From Bradyrhizobium sp. NAS96.2 (GTDB taxonomy: Bacteria; Pseudomonadota; Alphaproteobacteria; Rhizobiales; Xanthobacteraceae), in NCBI RefSeq assembly GCF_001908235.1, contig NZ_LGHK01000027.1, positions 24,069 through 88,068 of the forward strand: DNA of 64,000 nt, written 5' to 3'. The position numbers and the translations under genes were made by a program. The notes below the pieces were generated by a model. The model did not search any database and was not told the DNA's origin. It worked only from the letters and a program-made list of their open reading frames with translations. This document shows positions 37,595 to 45,673 of this stretch, in pieces; within the stretch, counting starts at the first letter, position 1; every line of letters starts with the position of its first letter.

Positions 37595-37834
37595 ATGGCT
37601 GATGCTGGTGCCCGCCGTCCGTTTTTCCGTCGTCGCAAATCCTGCCCGTTCACGGGCGCGAATGCGCCGAAGATCGACTACAAGGATTCCAAGCTGCTGA
37701 TGCGCTACGTCTCCGAGCGCGGCAAGATCGTGCCGAGCCGCATCACGGCCGTGTCCGCCAAGAAGCAGCGTGAGCTCGCCCGCGCCATCAAGCGCGCGCG
37801 CTTCCTCGGCCTGCTGCCTTACGTCATTCGCTAA
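37595..37834 (+). CDS. rpsR: 30S ribosomal protein S18
   Basis: The 79-aa basic protein has [20 protein letters not shown] and the S18 signature [20 protein letters not shown], followed by [20 protein letters not shown]. It retains the CP..G segment of S18. It forms an operon with rpsF (6-base gap). A strong GC hairpin follows the stop, which would reduce read-through into the DUF2232 and rplI genes. Confidence 0.98.
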   Translation: MADAGARRPFFRRRKSCPFTGANAPKIDYKDSKLLMRYVSERGKIVPSRITAVSAKKQRELARAIKRARFLGLLPYVIR

Positions 37835-37841
37835 TAGTTTC

Positions 37842-37878
37842 CGGCCGGCGGCACACGCCGCCGGCCGCTTCTTCTCAT
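37842..37878 (+). terminator. hairpin terminator or attenuator after rpsR
   Basis: CGGCCGGCGGC (37842-37852) and GCCGCCGGCCG (37857-37867) form an 11-bp stem with a 4-base loop, then cttcttctca. It is a strong stem with a T-rich but not pure tract, so partial termination is likely. Confidence 0.75.
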
Positions 37879-37960
37879 AAGGCTTCCGGGTCGTCCGGTC
37901 GCCGATGGTTGGGGTTCTCGAAGCAGGACCCCTAACCGCTCAAAGGGGGCGGGACAGCTG

Positions 37961-38932
37961 ATGATCGGAATATTCACCGTTGCACTTGCAGCCGGCGCCG
38001 CGTCGGCGCTGATGTTCGCCTCGATCACTTCGGGCGCGGCGATCTCGATTGTGCTGTTCTATCTCGCGCCACTGCCCGTGATGGTCACGGCGCTCGGCTG
38101 GGGCCCGCTCGCCGCCGCCATTGGCGGGATCGCCGCGGCGTCCGCGCTCGGCGTGATCTTCGGACTTCCCTACTGCATCGCGTTCGCCATGATGGTCGCC
38201 CTGCCCGGCTGGTGGCTCGGCCACCTCGCGCTGCTCGGACGGCCGATCGAGGGCGCATCCGCCGACAATGCCACCCAGCAGCCGCCTGCGCTCGAATGGT
38301 ATCCCGTCGGCCGCATCCTGCTCTGGATCGCGGCCTTTGCCGTGATCACCACGGCCGTCGCGTTGCTCACGCTCGGCACGGACACCGATACCATCACCGG
38401 CACGTTGCGGCGCGGCCTGCTTAAGGTGCTCAGCGCCGGCGAAGGAGGTCAGCCCAGCGGTGAGATCGAACGGCTGGTCGAGATGCTGGTGATCCTCGCG
38501 CCGCTCGCGGCAACCGTCATCGCAATGATCACGCTGACGCTGAACTTGTGGCTCGCCGGCAAGATCACGCAAACGTCCGGGCGGCTGAACCGGCCGTGGC
38601 CGGAGTTCCGAAACACCGCGCTCCCCGCCATGACGCTGGTCGCGCTGCTGGTGGCGGCAGCGCTCAGCTTCGTCGGCGGCATGCTTGCGCTCCTCGCCCA
38701 GATCGTCACCACGGCGCTCGTGATCGGCTATGCGCTGGTCGGCTTCGCGGTCCTGCACACGCTGACCCTGTCGCTCAACAGCCGGGGCTTCTGGCTCGGC
38801 GGCATCTACGCCGTCGTCGTCATGTTCGGCTGGCCGATCGTGGCCATCTTCGCGCTCGGCATCGCCGATGCCGTGTTCGGACTGCGCCAGCGCTACCTGC
38901 AGACAAGACCGCCGCCGTTGCCCGCGGCCTGA
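37961..38932 (+). CDS. DUF2232 family membrane protein
   Basis: Polytopic inner-membrane protein of 323 aa with about eight hydrophobic segments (ISIVLFYLAPLPVMVTALGW, then AFAMMVALPGWWLGHLALLG and ALVIGYALVGFAVLHTLTLS among others). The family is regularly found between rpsR and rplI in alphaproteobacteria. Its function is unknown to me; in Gram-positive bacteria related proteins lie next to rplI and gdpP. The ATG start is preceded by gggacagctg, a modest ribosome-binding site. Confidence 0.85.
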   Translation: MIGIFTVALAAGAASALMFASITSGAAISIVLFYLAPLPVMVTALGWGPLAAAIGGIAAASALGVIFGLPYCIAFAMMVALPGWWLGHLALLGRPIEGASADNATQQPPALEWYPVGRILLWIAAFAVITTAVALLTLGTDTDTITGTLRRGLLKVLSAGEGGQPSGEIERLVEMLVILAPLAATVIAMITLTLNLWLAGKITQTSGRLNRPWPEFRNTALPAMTLVALLVAAALSFVGGMLALLAQIVTTALVIGYALVGFAVLHTLTLSLNSRGFWLGGIYAVVVMFGWPIVAIFALGIADAVFGLRQRYLQTRPPPLPAA

Positions 38933-38983
38933 GATTCGAACCAACCACTTAAACCCGTACTTTGCATCTAAAGGAGAACGAAA

Positions 38984-39586
38984 ATGGAAGTCATTCTGCT
39001 CGAACGCGTCGCCAAGCTTGGCCAGATGGGCGAAGTCGTGCGCGTCAAGGACGGGTTCGCCCGCAATTTCCTGCTGAAGCGCGGCAAGGCGCTGCGCGCC
39101 ACCGAGGCGAACCGCGCCAAGTATGACGGCATGAAGGCCGAGCTCGAGGCCAACAACATCAAGGCCAAGGGCGAAGCCAGCGTGGTCGCCGAGAAGATCA
39201 ACGGCCGCGACATCATCATCATCCGCCAGGCCTCCGAGTCCGGCCAGCTGTTCGGCTCGGTCACGGTGCGCGACATCGTCGCTGCGCTCGCCGCCGACGG
39301 CGTGACGGTTGCCCGTCCGCAGGTCTGGCTCGACTCGCCGATCAAGGTGATCGGCGCGCAGAAGGTGACGATCGCGGTTCACCCCGAGGTCGAGACCAGC
39401 GTCACCGTGACGGTCGCCCGCTCCGCCGAAGAAGCCGAGCGCATCAAGCGCGGCGAGGACATCTCGACCCGCCAGGAAGACCAGGACGCTGCCGCCGAAG
39501 CGCTCGCCGCCGCCGGCGAATTCTTCGATCCGGAAGCCCAGCACGACGACGAAGCTGCTCCGGCTCCGGCTGCCGAAGAGAAGTAA
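38984..39586 (+). CDS. rplI: 50S ribosomal protein L9
   Basis: L9 is a stalk-like protein that limits frameshifting. The 200-aa protein has the signature [40 protein letters not shown], the connecting helix ([20 protein letters not shown]) and the C-terminal domain ([20 protein letters not shown]). An additional acidic tail of about 40 residues ([20 protein letters not shown], then [15 protein letters not shown]) follows, as in other Bradyrhizobium-type L9. AAGGAGAA precedes the ATG. Confidence 0.97.
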   Translation: MEVILLERVAKLGQMGEVVRVKDGFARNFLLKRGKALRATEANRAKYDGMKAELEANNIKAKGEASVVAEKINGRDIIIIRQASESGQLFGSVTVRDIVAALAADGVTVARPQVWLDSPIKVIGAQKVTIAVHPEVETSVTVTVARSAEEAERIKRGEDISTRQEDQDAAAEALAAAGEFFDPEAQHDDEAAPAPAAEEK

Positions 39587-39609
39587 GCTTCTCGCTATCG
39601 TCCAACCGA

Positions 39610-39640
39610 CGAGAGCATCGGCTCTGAACCGATGCTCTCG
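39610..39640 (+). terminator. stem-loop after rplI
   Basis: CGAGAGCATCGG (39610-39621) and CCGATGCTCTCG (39629-39640) form a perfect 12-bp stem with a 7-base loop, followed by attctggtttt, which is T-rich. It probably ends the rpsF-rplI transcript and adjoins a family B repeat. Confidence 0.7.
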
Positions 39641-39699
39641 ATTCTGGTTTTGACGCGTTTTCTTCACGCGAACCGGTATCCACTTCGCTTGAAAACGCT
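39641..39699. repeat. intergenic repeat, family B (copy 3)
   Basis: Nearly identical to 31152-31209, differing at only a few bases. Both copies follow a perfect stem-loop of unrelated sequence. GCGTTTTC and GAAAACGC are the internal inverted arms. Confidence 0.85.
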
Positions 39700-39716
39700 A
39701 TGAAGCCCGGGCCCCA

Positions 39717-40177
39717 TCAGGCCGGGCTTTGGATTCGTGCCGCCGCGTGATCGTCGAGCATCGCGATCGATGCCAGGGCAGTCGCGGTGTGCTTCTCCTT
39801 GCCGTCGATGATGCAGAACACATCGGCTGCAACGACGGCGACCTGACGCCCGGGCTTGATCACCCGCGCCCGGCAGATCAGGCGATCGCCCGAGGCCGGC
39901 GACAGCAGGTTCAACTTGTACTCCGCGGTCAGCGCCGGCTGGCCGCGCGACGTCGCCGCCGCGATCGTGGTGGCGTTGTCGACCAGAAACGCCGTCACCC
40001 CGCCGTGAAACAGGCCGTGCTGCTGCAACAGTTCCGGCCGGCGATCGACCGGAGCGTGCATGTTCCGCGCGACAGCTCAGCCACTTCAGCACCGACAAGA
40101 CCCATGAAACCCTGACGGCCGACATTGTCGCGGATCCGCGTTTCGATCGGCGCAAAATCCGGATCGGTCTCGTTCAT
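39717..40177 (-). pseudogene. PaaI-family thioesterase with a frameshift
   Basis: Hotdog-fold acyl-CoA thioesterase-like gene of about 153 codons, interrupted. The N-terminal frame runs MNETDPDFAPIETRIRDNVG to ELSRGTCTL and then becomes nonsense. The correct frame resumes at RPELLQQHGLFHGGVTAFLV, with DNATTIAAATSRG containing the family's HGG and catalytic Asp region, and continues to the stop. A one-base loss in CCGG near 40049-40052 explains the break (CTC CGG GTC GAT restores it). Its ATG overlaps the TetR stop (ATGA), so it is coupled to that regulator. It may be a true pseudogene or a sequence error. Confidence 0.78.
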
Positions 40178-40779
40178 GACGTCCCTCCTGTTCGCTCCGG
40201 CGCGCCGGGCGCCACCACCGCGCGGATCGCGCAGGCGATCAGCGTCTCGGCCTGTTCGCGCGGATCGTCGCCTTGGCGGCCCGACAGATAGGCGCGGCAG
40301 AAGATCTGCGCCGGCCCGATGATCTGGCTGAAGAACAGCACAGCGCTCATCGGCAGCAGATCGCCGCGCGCGAGCAGCGGCGCGCGCCAGCGCTCGATGC
40401 CGTCGGTGAGCCGCGAATTCTCGGCGCGCTGCGCGCCGCGCACCTCCGCGCTCCACTCACTGCGTGAAATCTCGAACAGGAAGCGCGCCTCGCGCCTGGA
40501 GGTCACGACCCAATCGAGATGGGCGTGGATCAGCCGCGCGACACCCTCGCTGGCGCCGCAGGTGTCGTCGACCGAGGTGATGATCGCGGCGTGATAAGCC
40601 TGCAGGATCTCCAGGAACAACGTTCCGGCGAGCTCCTTCTTCGAGGTGAAGAAGTGGAAGAAGCTGCCGTTGGACGCGCGGGCGCGGGAGCGGATCTCGG
40701 CCACCGTCGCGCCCTCGAAACCGTCGCGGTCGAACACCGCCAGTCCCGCCGCCAGCAGATCTTCGCGCGCCGTGCTCAC
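40174..40779 (-). CDS. TetR/AcrR family regulator coupled to the thioesterase
   Basis: The 201-aa protein begins STAREDLLAAGLAVFDRDGF, then EGATVAEIRSRARASNGSFF and HFFTSKKELAGTLFLEILQA, a clear TetR DNA-binding domain. The C-terminal ligand domain is not characterised. Its stop overlaps the start of the (frameshifted) thioesterase gene. A palindrome at 40828-40844 lies about 50 bases upstream inside a plausible promoter, so autoregulation is likely. An acyl-CoA-type ligand is only a guess from the partner. Confidence 0.88.
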   Translation of the reverse strand: MSTAREDLLAAGLAVFDRDGFEGATVAEIRSRARASNGSFFHFFTSKKELAGTLFLEILQAYHAAIITSVDDTCGASEGVARLIHAHLDWVVTSRREARFLFEISRSEWSAEVRGAQRAENSRLTDGIERWRAPLLARGDLLPMSAVLFFSQIIGPAQIFCRAYLSGRQGDDPREQAETLIACAIRAVVAPGAPERTGGTS

Positions 40780-40824
40780 CGCATCTCCTTGACGTCTGCT
40801 TGACGTATCCTTGGCTAGATCACC

Positions 40825-40854
40825 ACTCTAGAGTTTTACTCTAGTAGCAGTCAA
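40825..40854 (-). promoter_or_regulatory. TetR operator and promoter
   Basis: CTAGAGT (40828-40834), TTT, ACTCTAG (40838-40844) is a perfect inverted repeat. On the minus strand TTGACT (40854-40849), 18 bases, then TAGAGT (40830-40825) can serve as -35 and -10, so the palindrome lies in the promoter. The -35 box overlaps the end of the cytochrome-like gene. Confidence 0.65.
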
Positions 40855-41825
40855 ATGAATACGCCGGACCAAACAGGTCCGGCGTCGGCAGTTACTTCGA
40901 GCTTGGCGCTTCCGGCGTACCGGAGCCCGACGTCGTCGGGGGGCGGAGGTGGCGGAGGTGCGGTCGCGGTCACCGGCGCGGCGGGCGCCGGTGTGGGAGA
41001 TGCCGCAGCGGCGGGCTCGGGCGCAGCAGGCGCCGGAGTGACCTGCGGAACCGGGTCGTTACGCACAGCAGGAGGCTCGCTGCTCTTCGGCGCCTCGAGC
41101 TTGGCCGCGTCGGGCTGACTTGCAGGCTTCGCCGCCGGTTTCTCGGCCTCGCCCTTGTCTTCGCGTTTCACGGCCGTCTGGGCCTTGGGCTCGTCGCCCG
41201 CGGACTCACCCTTCGGCGTCTCCTCGGACTTCGGCTCCTCGACCGGCTTGCCGCGACGGCCGTGCTTCTGCCGCGAGGGTCCGCCCTCGCCGGCGGCCTG
41301 CGGGGTCTGGCCGTCGTCCGGCTTGGCTCCCTCCGGCGTCTCGCTCGGGCGCGCCATGCGCTTGCCGCGGTGAGCGGGACGTCCTTCGGGATTCAAGCCG
41401 TCGGCGTCGGGCTTAGCCCCTTCCTGCGGCACTGCACCCTGGTGCTGCCGGCGAGACGGACGCTCAGCCGGCTGGTCCGGAGACTGGTTCGCCTCCTGGC
41501 GGCCGTCCCGCGCGCCCTGTTTGGAGCCCTTGGGCTGGTCCTTGGCCTGGTAGCGCGGATCGTTGGCACCGTTCGAAATCAGGTAGGACGACAGCACGCC
41601 GGCCATGTCGCTCGACGTCGTGTAGTGCTGGCGCAGGAAACCCGGCAGCGAACCGGCCGGCACCGTCTTCAGGAGGCCGCGCGGGCTCTTGTGGCAGGCC
41701 GTACAGGTGCTCCCGAAAATCTGGGAGGGGCTCTTGCCGGCCTCGAGGTTTTGCGCACGCGCCGATCCGGCCGACAGGCCAATCAGAAGCGCCACCGTCG
41801 CCAGACTAAGGGCTCGGCTCAACAT
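40851..41825 (-). CDS. c-type cytochrome-like protein with long disordered tail
   Basis: The 324-aa protein has a Sec signal peptide (ATVALLIGLSAGSARA), then a short domain with one haem-attachment motif, STCTACHKSP (C41, C44, H45), and YTTSSDMAGVLSSYLISNG, a small haem-domain-sized region of about 75 residues. The remaining 240 residues are low-complexity, rich in Lys/Glu/Pro and then Ala/Pro, and look unstructured. A periplasmic location follows from the signal. A single CXXCH suggests a mono-haem cytochrome or a haem-binding adaptor; no axial methionine is obvious after it. It may span or decorate the envelope. RBS GGAGACTTAAGGA precedes the ATG. Confidence 0.75.
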   Translation of the reverse strand: MLSRALSLATVALLIGLSAGSARAQNLEAGKSPSQIFGSTCTACHKSPRGLLKTVPAGSLPGFLRQHYTTSSDMAGVLSSYLISNGANDPRYQAKDQPKGSKQGARDGRQEANQSPDQPAERPSRRQHQGAVPQEGAKPDADGLNPEGRPAHRGKRMARPSETPEGAKPDDGQTPQAAGEGGPSRQKHGRRGKPVEEPKSEETPKGESAGDEPKAQTAVKREDKGEAEKPAAKPASQPDAAKLEAPKSSEPPAVRNDPVPQVTPAPAAPEPAAAASPTPAPAAPVTATAPPPPPPPDDVGLRYAGSAKLEVTADAGPVWSGVFI

Positions 41826-42083
41826 TCCTTAAGTCTCCAGATTCCGGAAAAATCGCCGCCGGCGCCTCATGGATCGGCCGCGGCGGTCACCTTGTAGCCG
41901 ATTATCACGCGAATGGAAGCGCGCGCATGACGCATCCACGCAATTGTCACATTTTGGAATATCGGCTTTGACGCCAACGCAGTAGCGGCCTTCAATTCCT
42001 TGCCTATCTTGAGATCGGGGACACATTGGAGTGATCAGCTCCGGTGGTGTCGGTGTGCAGCTTGCCGTTCCGTTGGTGTTTCG

Positions 42084-43337
42084 ATGGACCGATTGTTGCG
42101 ATATTTCTTGGGGCGCTTCATCCGCCGTGGTTCGATCACGTTCACGACCGCGAGCGGCGCTCAATTCAGCTGTGGTGACGGCACCGGAGTTCCGGTCGCC
42201 GCACGGTTCATGTCCAGAGCGGCCGAAATCCGCATCCTGGTCGATCCCGAACTGTACCTCGGCGAAGCCTTCATGGACGGCACGTTCGTGGTGGAGCAAG
42301 GCACCATCGCCGACGTGCTGGCCGTCCTGATGGGCCAGGCGGCCATGTTGCCGAACTTCGCCAGGCTGCAGGCGTGGCTGCGCTTCCTCGGCCGGCGCGC
42401 CCAGCAGATCAATGTGCGCGGCCGCTCCAGGAGTAACGTCGCCCGCCATTACGATCTCGACGGCCGCCTCTATTCCCTCTTCCTTGACGCGGACAAGCAA
42501 TACAGCTGCGCCTATTTCGAAACGCCGGACGCGACACTGGACGACGCCCAGCTGGCCAAGAAGCGCCACCTCGCCGCAAAACTCCTGATCACGCCCGGCC
42601 AACGTGTTCTCGACATCGGTTCCGGCTGGGGCGGCCTCGGGCTCTATCTCGCCGAGATGAGCGGCGCCGACGTCACCGGCGTGACGCTGTCGACCGAGCA
42701 GCTGCAGATTTCCAATGCCCGGGCGGCGGAGCGGAACCTGGCGCAATCGGCACGTTTCCTGATGCAGGACTACCGCGACATCCCCGGCCCGTTCGACCGC
42801 ATCGTCTCGGTCGGCATGTTCGAGCATGTCGGGGTCGCCTACTACGAAACCTTCTTCAAGCGCTGCGCCGAGCTGCTGAGCGATGACGGCGTCATGATGC
42901 TGCACTCGATCGGCCGCTCGACCGGTCCCGACGTCACCAGCCCCTGGATCCGGAAATACATCTTCCCCGGCGGGTACATTCCGGCGCTCTCCGAGGTCAT
43001 GCCGGCGATCGAGAAGGCCGGATTGTTGATCTGCGACATGGAGATCCTGCGCCTGCACTACGCGGAGACCCTGAAGGCCTGGCGCGACCGCTTCATGGCG
43101 CGGCGCGAGGAGGCCGTGCGGCTCTACGACGAGACCTTTGCCCGGATGTGGGAATTCTACCTGGCGGCCTCTGAGATGTCGTTCCGCGTCCAGAACATGA
43201 TGAACTTCCAGCTGCAGCTCACCAAGCGCCAAGGCGTCGTGCCGATGACCCGCGATTATATCGGGCGCGAGGAAGGCCGGCTGCGGCTGAAGGAGGCCGG
43301 CGCCGCAAAGCCCCGGCTGCAACTCGCCGGCGAGTAA
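42084..43337 (+). CDS. cyclopropane-fatty-acyl-phospholipid synthase family protein
   Basis: S-adenosylmethionine-dependent enzyme that modifies unsaturated acyl chains of membrane phospholipids (cyclopropanation or related methylation). The 417-aa protein has the N-terminal helical domain (MDRLLRYFLGRFIRRGSITF), ARHYDLDGRLYSLFLDADKQ, YSCAYFETPDATLDDAQLAK, then the methyltransferase core with VLDIGSGWGGLGLYLAEMSG, VSVGMFEHVGVAYYETFF and FPGGYIPALSEVMPAIEKAG, all typical of Cfa. The open frame begins 28 codons upstream, but the family start is here. Several paralogues are usual in Bradyrhizobium, so the exact product is not certain. Confidence 0.9.
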   Translation: MDRLLRYFLGRFIRRGSITFTTASGAQFSCGDGTGVPVAARFMSRAAEIRILVDPELYLGEAFMDGTFVVEQGTIADVLAVLMGQAAMLPNFARLQAWLRFLGRRAQQINVRGRSRSNVARHYDLDGRLYSLFLDADKQYSCAYFETPDATLDDAQLAKKRHLAAKLLITPGQRVLDIGSGWGGLGLYLAEMSGADVTGVTLSTEQLQISNARAAERNLAQSARFLMQDYRDIPGPFDRIVSVGMFEHVGVAYYETFFKRCAELLSDDGVMMLHSIGRSTGPDVTSPWIRKYIFPGGYIPALSEVMPAIEKAGLLICDMEILRLHYAETLKAWRDRFMARREEAVRLYDETFARMWEFYLAASEMSFRVQNMMNFQLQLTKRQGVVPMTRDYIGREEGRLRLKEAGAAKPRLQLAGE

Positions 43338-43357
43338 ATGCGCGACAACGGGTTCTG

Positions 43358-43579
43358 CTAGTTGCGCAGGCTGAAAGCCGACCCGCAATGGCCGAAGCTC
43401 GGGGCCGGACGCGCCAGATGCGCGACGGCGGCGGAAACCAGCCTCACATCGCAGGGAACATTCCGGATCTCCGGACGGGCCGACTGCTCCATCGCATCGA
43501 CAAGCGCCGCCAGCCAGCGGCGGTCCGCACCGCCCGCTCGGCCAAGCCCTGATCGTGCTGTCTGAAACTCTTGAGCCAT
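43358..43579 (-). CDS. possible 73-aa hypothetical protein
   Basis: Weakly supported small frame, starting MAQEFQTARSGLGRAGGADR and ending GHCGSAFSLRN, on the strand opposite cfa. No domain is recognised. It lies in otherwise empty sequence and its composition is compatible with coding, but the ribosome-binding site is poor. It may not be expressed. Confidence 0.3.
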   Translation of the reverse strand: MAQEFQTARSGLGRAGGADRRWLAALVDAMEQSARPEIRNVPCDVRLVSAAVAHLARPAPSFGHCGSAFSLRN

Positions 43580-43712
43580 CGACCCCGTATCTTCCCTGAG
43601 CGAGGACAACCCGGAATCCGCCGGGTCGTTCCCGCGAAGCTGCCGCAAAGAAAATGCGGCAGATGTGATCTGCTTCACAGAGGTCCGTTCCGGGCTGTCG
43701 TAGTGGTCCGGA

Positions 43713-43835
43713 ATGACCCGAGAAACGCATCAGACGATGTTGGACCCGCAGCGCGACCTCGTGACCGACTACGCCTTGATCGCAACGGGCGTGGCTGCCG
43801 CCTTGATCGCGCTGGCTTTCCTCATTCTGGTCTGA
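43713..43835 (+). CDS. possible 40-aa single-span membrane peptide
   Basis: The frame MTRETHQTMLDPQRDLVTD then YALIATGVAAALIALAFLIL ends in V. It is a short charged N-terminus followed by one strong transmembrane segment at the very C-terminus. The stretch resembles the hydrophobic part of Flp-type pilins (LIA.G...A.I), but the Glu-Tyr processing site is not present (Asp-Tyr instead). An alternative ATG lies at 43737. It sits in a gene-poor gap before dnaB. Real expression is uncertain. Confidence 0.4.
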   Translation: MTRETHQTMLDPQRDLVTDYALIATGVAAALIALAFLILV

Positions 43836-44125
43836 GCAGCCGGGGCCAGCAGCAACCTCGCTGCTGATAGGGCGCTGTAACCGCAAAAAAGGTTCAGGCC
43901 GCGCCGAACTTTGCCAACGCCATCACGGACCGGCCGCCTTACGCCCGATTCCGGGCAAAACCCCGTCAAGCGGAATGCATCCGGCGGTCCCGGATTCCCA
44001 CACCGCGTTGTGTGAATCGTGCATAAGAAACATCCGACCTTTCGCTTCGCGCCGGGCTGGCGCTTGATCGCCGCCCCACAGCCGAAAATCTCAGTAACGA
44101 CGAAATCAGAAGAATAAGCTCGTCC
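43836..44125. other. intergenic region upstream of dnaB
   Basis: No gene is supported in these 290 bases. The stretch should hold the dnaB promoter. I do not see a clear terminator or operator. Confidence 0.35.
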
Positions 44126-45628
44126 ATGGCCTTGATTGATTCGAACGTCCACAAGCTCGCGCCCGATGCCGCATCCCCGACCTATCGGAGTGCGCCGCAC
44201 AACATCGAAGCTGAGCAGAGCCTTCTGGGCGCGATCCTGGTCAATAACGACGCGTTCTATCGCGTCTCCGATTTCCTCGAACCGAAGCACTTCTTCGAGC
44301 CGCTGCACCAGACGATCTACGAGACCGCGAGCTCCTTGATCCGGATGGGCAAGGTCGCGACGCCCGTCACCCTGAAGACGTTCCTGCCGGCGGATACCGA
44401 CATCGGCGGCATGACGATCAGCCAATACCTCGCCCGCCTCGCTGCCGAAGCGACCACCATCATCAACGCCCAGGATTACGGACGTACCGTCTATGACCTG
44501 AGCCTGCGGCGCAATCTGATCCAGATCGGCGAGGACATCGTCAACGTCGCCTACGATGCGCCGGTGGATTTTGCCCCGCGCGCGCAGATCGAGGACGCCG
44601 AGCGGCAGCTCTACAGCCTGGCTGAAACCGGCCGCTACGACGGCGGCTTCCAGCGCTTTGCCCAAGCGCTGACGATTGCCGTCGACATGGCGGCCAAGGC
44701 ATTCCAGCGCGACGGCAAGCTGTCCGGCATCTCGACCGGCCTGCGCGACCTCGACGCCCGCATGGGCGGCCTGCAGCCGTCCGACCTCATCATCCTCGCC
44801 GGCCGCCCCGGCATGGGCAAGACGTCGCTTGCCACCAACATCGCCTACAACATCGCCAAGGCCTATGAGGGCGAGGTCCAGCCGGACGGCACCACGAAGG
44901 CGATCCACGGTGGCTCGGTCGGCTTCTTCTCCTGCGAAATGAGCGGCGAACAGCTCGCCACCCGTATTCTCGCCGAACGCACCGGCATCCCCTCGAGCTC
45001 GATCCGCCGCGGCGGCATCTCCGAGCTCGACTTCGAGAAGATCCGCGACTGCTCCATCGAGCTGCAGTCGCTGCCGTTCTATGTCGACGAAACCGGCGGC
45101 CTTTCGATCTCGCAGCTCACCGCGCGCGCCCGCCGCCTCAAGCGGCAGAAGGGCCTCGATCTGATCGTGATCGACTACATCCAGCTGCTGCAGGGCTCGG
45201 GCAAGAAAGGCAACGACAACCGCGTGCAGGAAATCACCGAGATCACGACAAATCTGAAGGCGCTGGCGAAGGAACTGAACGTTCCGATCATCGCGCTGTC
45301 GCAGCTGTCGCGTCAGGTTGAAAACCGCGACGACAAGCGGCCGCAACTCTCCGACCTGCGTGAATCCGGTTCGATCGAGCAGGACGCCGACGTCGTGATG
45401 TTCGTGTATCGCGAGGAATACTACCTCGCGAACAAGGAACCGCGTCCCGGCACCCCCGAGCACGAGAAGTGGCAGATGGAAATGGGGCTCGCCCACGGCA
45501 AGGCCGAAGTGATCATCGGCAAGCAGCGCCACGGCCCGACCGGCACGGTCGATCTGCACTTCGAGGCCAGCGTGACGCGCTTCGGCGACCTCGCACCCGA
45601 TGGCCAGGTTCCGGATCGCGCTTACTGA
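44126..45628 (+). CDS. dnaB: replicative DNA helicase
   Basis: Hexameric 5'-3' helicase that unwinds DNA at the replication fork. The 500-aa protein has the N-terminal DnaB domain (PHNIEAEQSLLGAILVNNDA, KHFFEPLHQTIYETASSLIR), a linker, and the RecA-like core with Walker A LAGRPGMGKTSLATNIAYN, Walker B GLDLIVIDYIQLLQG and ALSQLSRQVENRDDKRPQLS, followed by the arginine region LRESGSIEQDADVVMFVYRE. Length and motifs are complete; there is no intein. alr follows after 45 bases, the usual alphaproteobacterial neighbour. Confidence 0.97.
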   Translation: MALIDSNVHKLAPDAASPTYRSAPHNIEAEQSLLGAILVNNDAFYRVSDFLEPKHFFEPLHQTIYETASSLIRMGKVATPVTLKTFLPADTDIGGMTISQYLARLAAEATTIINAQDYGRTVYDLSLRRNLIQIGEDIVNVAYDAPVDFAPRAQIEDAERQLYSLAETGRYDGGFQRFAQALTIAVDMAAKAFQRDGKLSGISTGLRDLDARMGGLQPSDLIILAGRPGMGKTSLATNIAYNIAKAYEGEVQPDGTTKAIHGGSVGFFSCEMSGEQLATRILAERTGIPSSSIRRGGISELDFEKIRDCSIELQSLPFYVDETGGLSISQLTARARRLKRQKGLDLIVIDYIQLLQGSGKKGNDNRVQEITEITTNLKALAKELNVPIIALSQLSRQVENRDDKRPQLSDLRESGSIEQDADVVMFVYREEYYLANKEPRPGTPEHEKWQMEMGLAHGKAEVIIGKQRHGPTGTVDLHFEASVTRFGDLAPDGQVPDRAY

Positions 45629-45673
45629 GGTCCCAAGGTTGAACGCCGCAATCGCGGCGCGTACAACTGCGCC

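Noticed and set aside
41829..43886. 685-codon minus-strand open frame opposite the cyclopropane synthase gene
   Set aside because: Shadow of a recognised gene, with no domain or ribosome-binding site.
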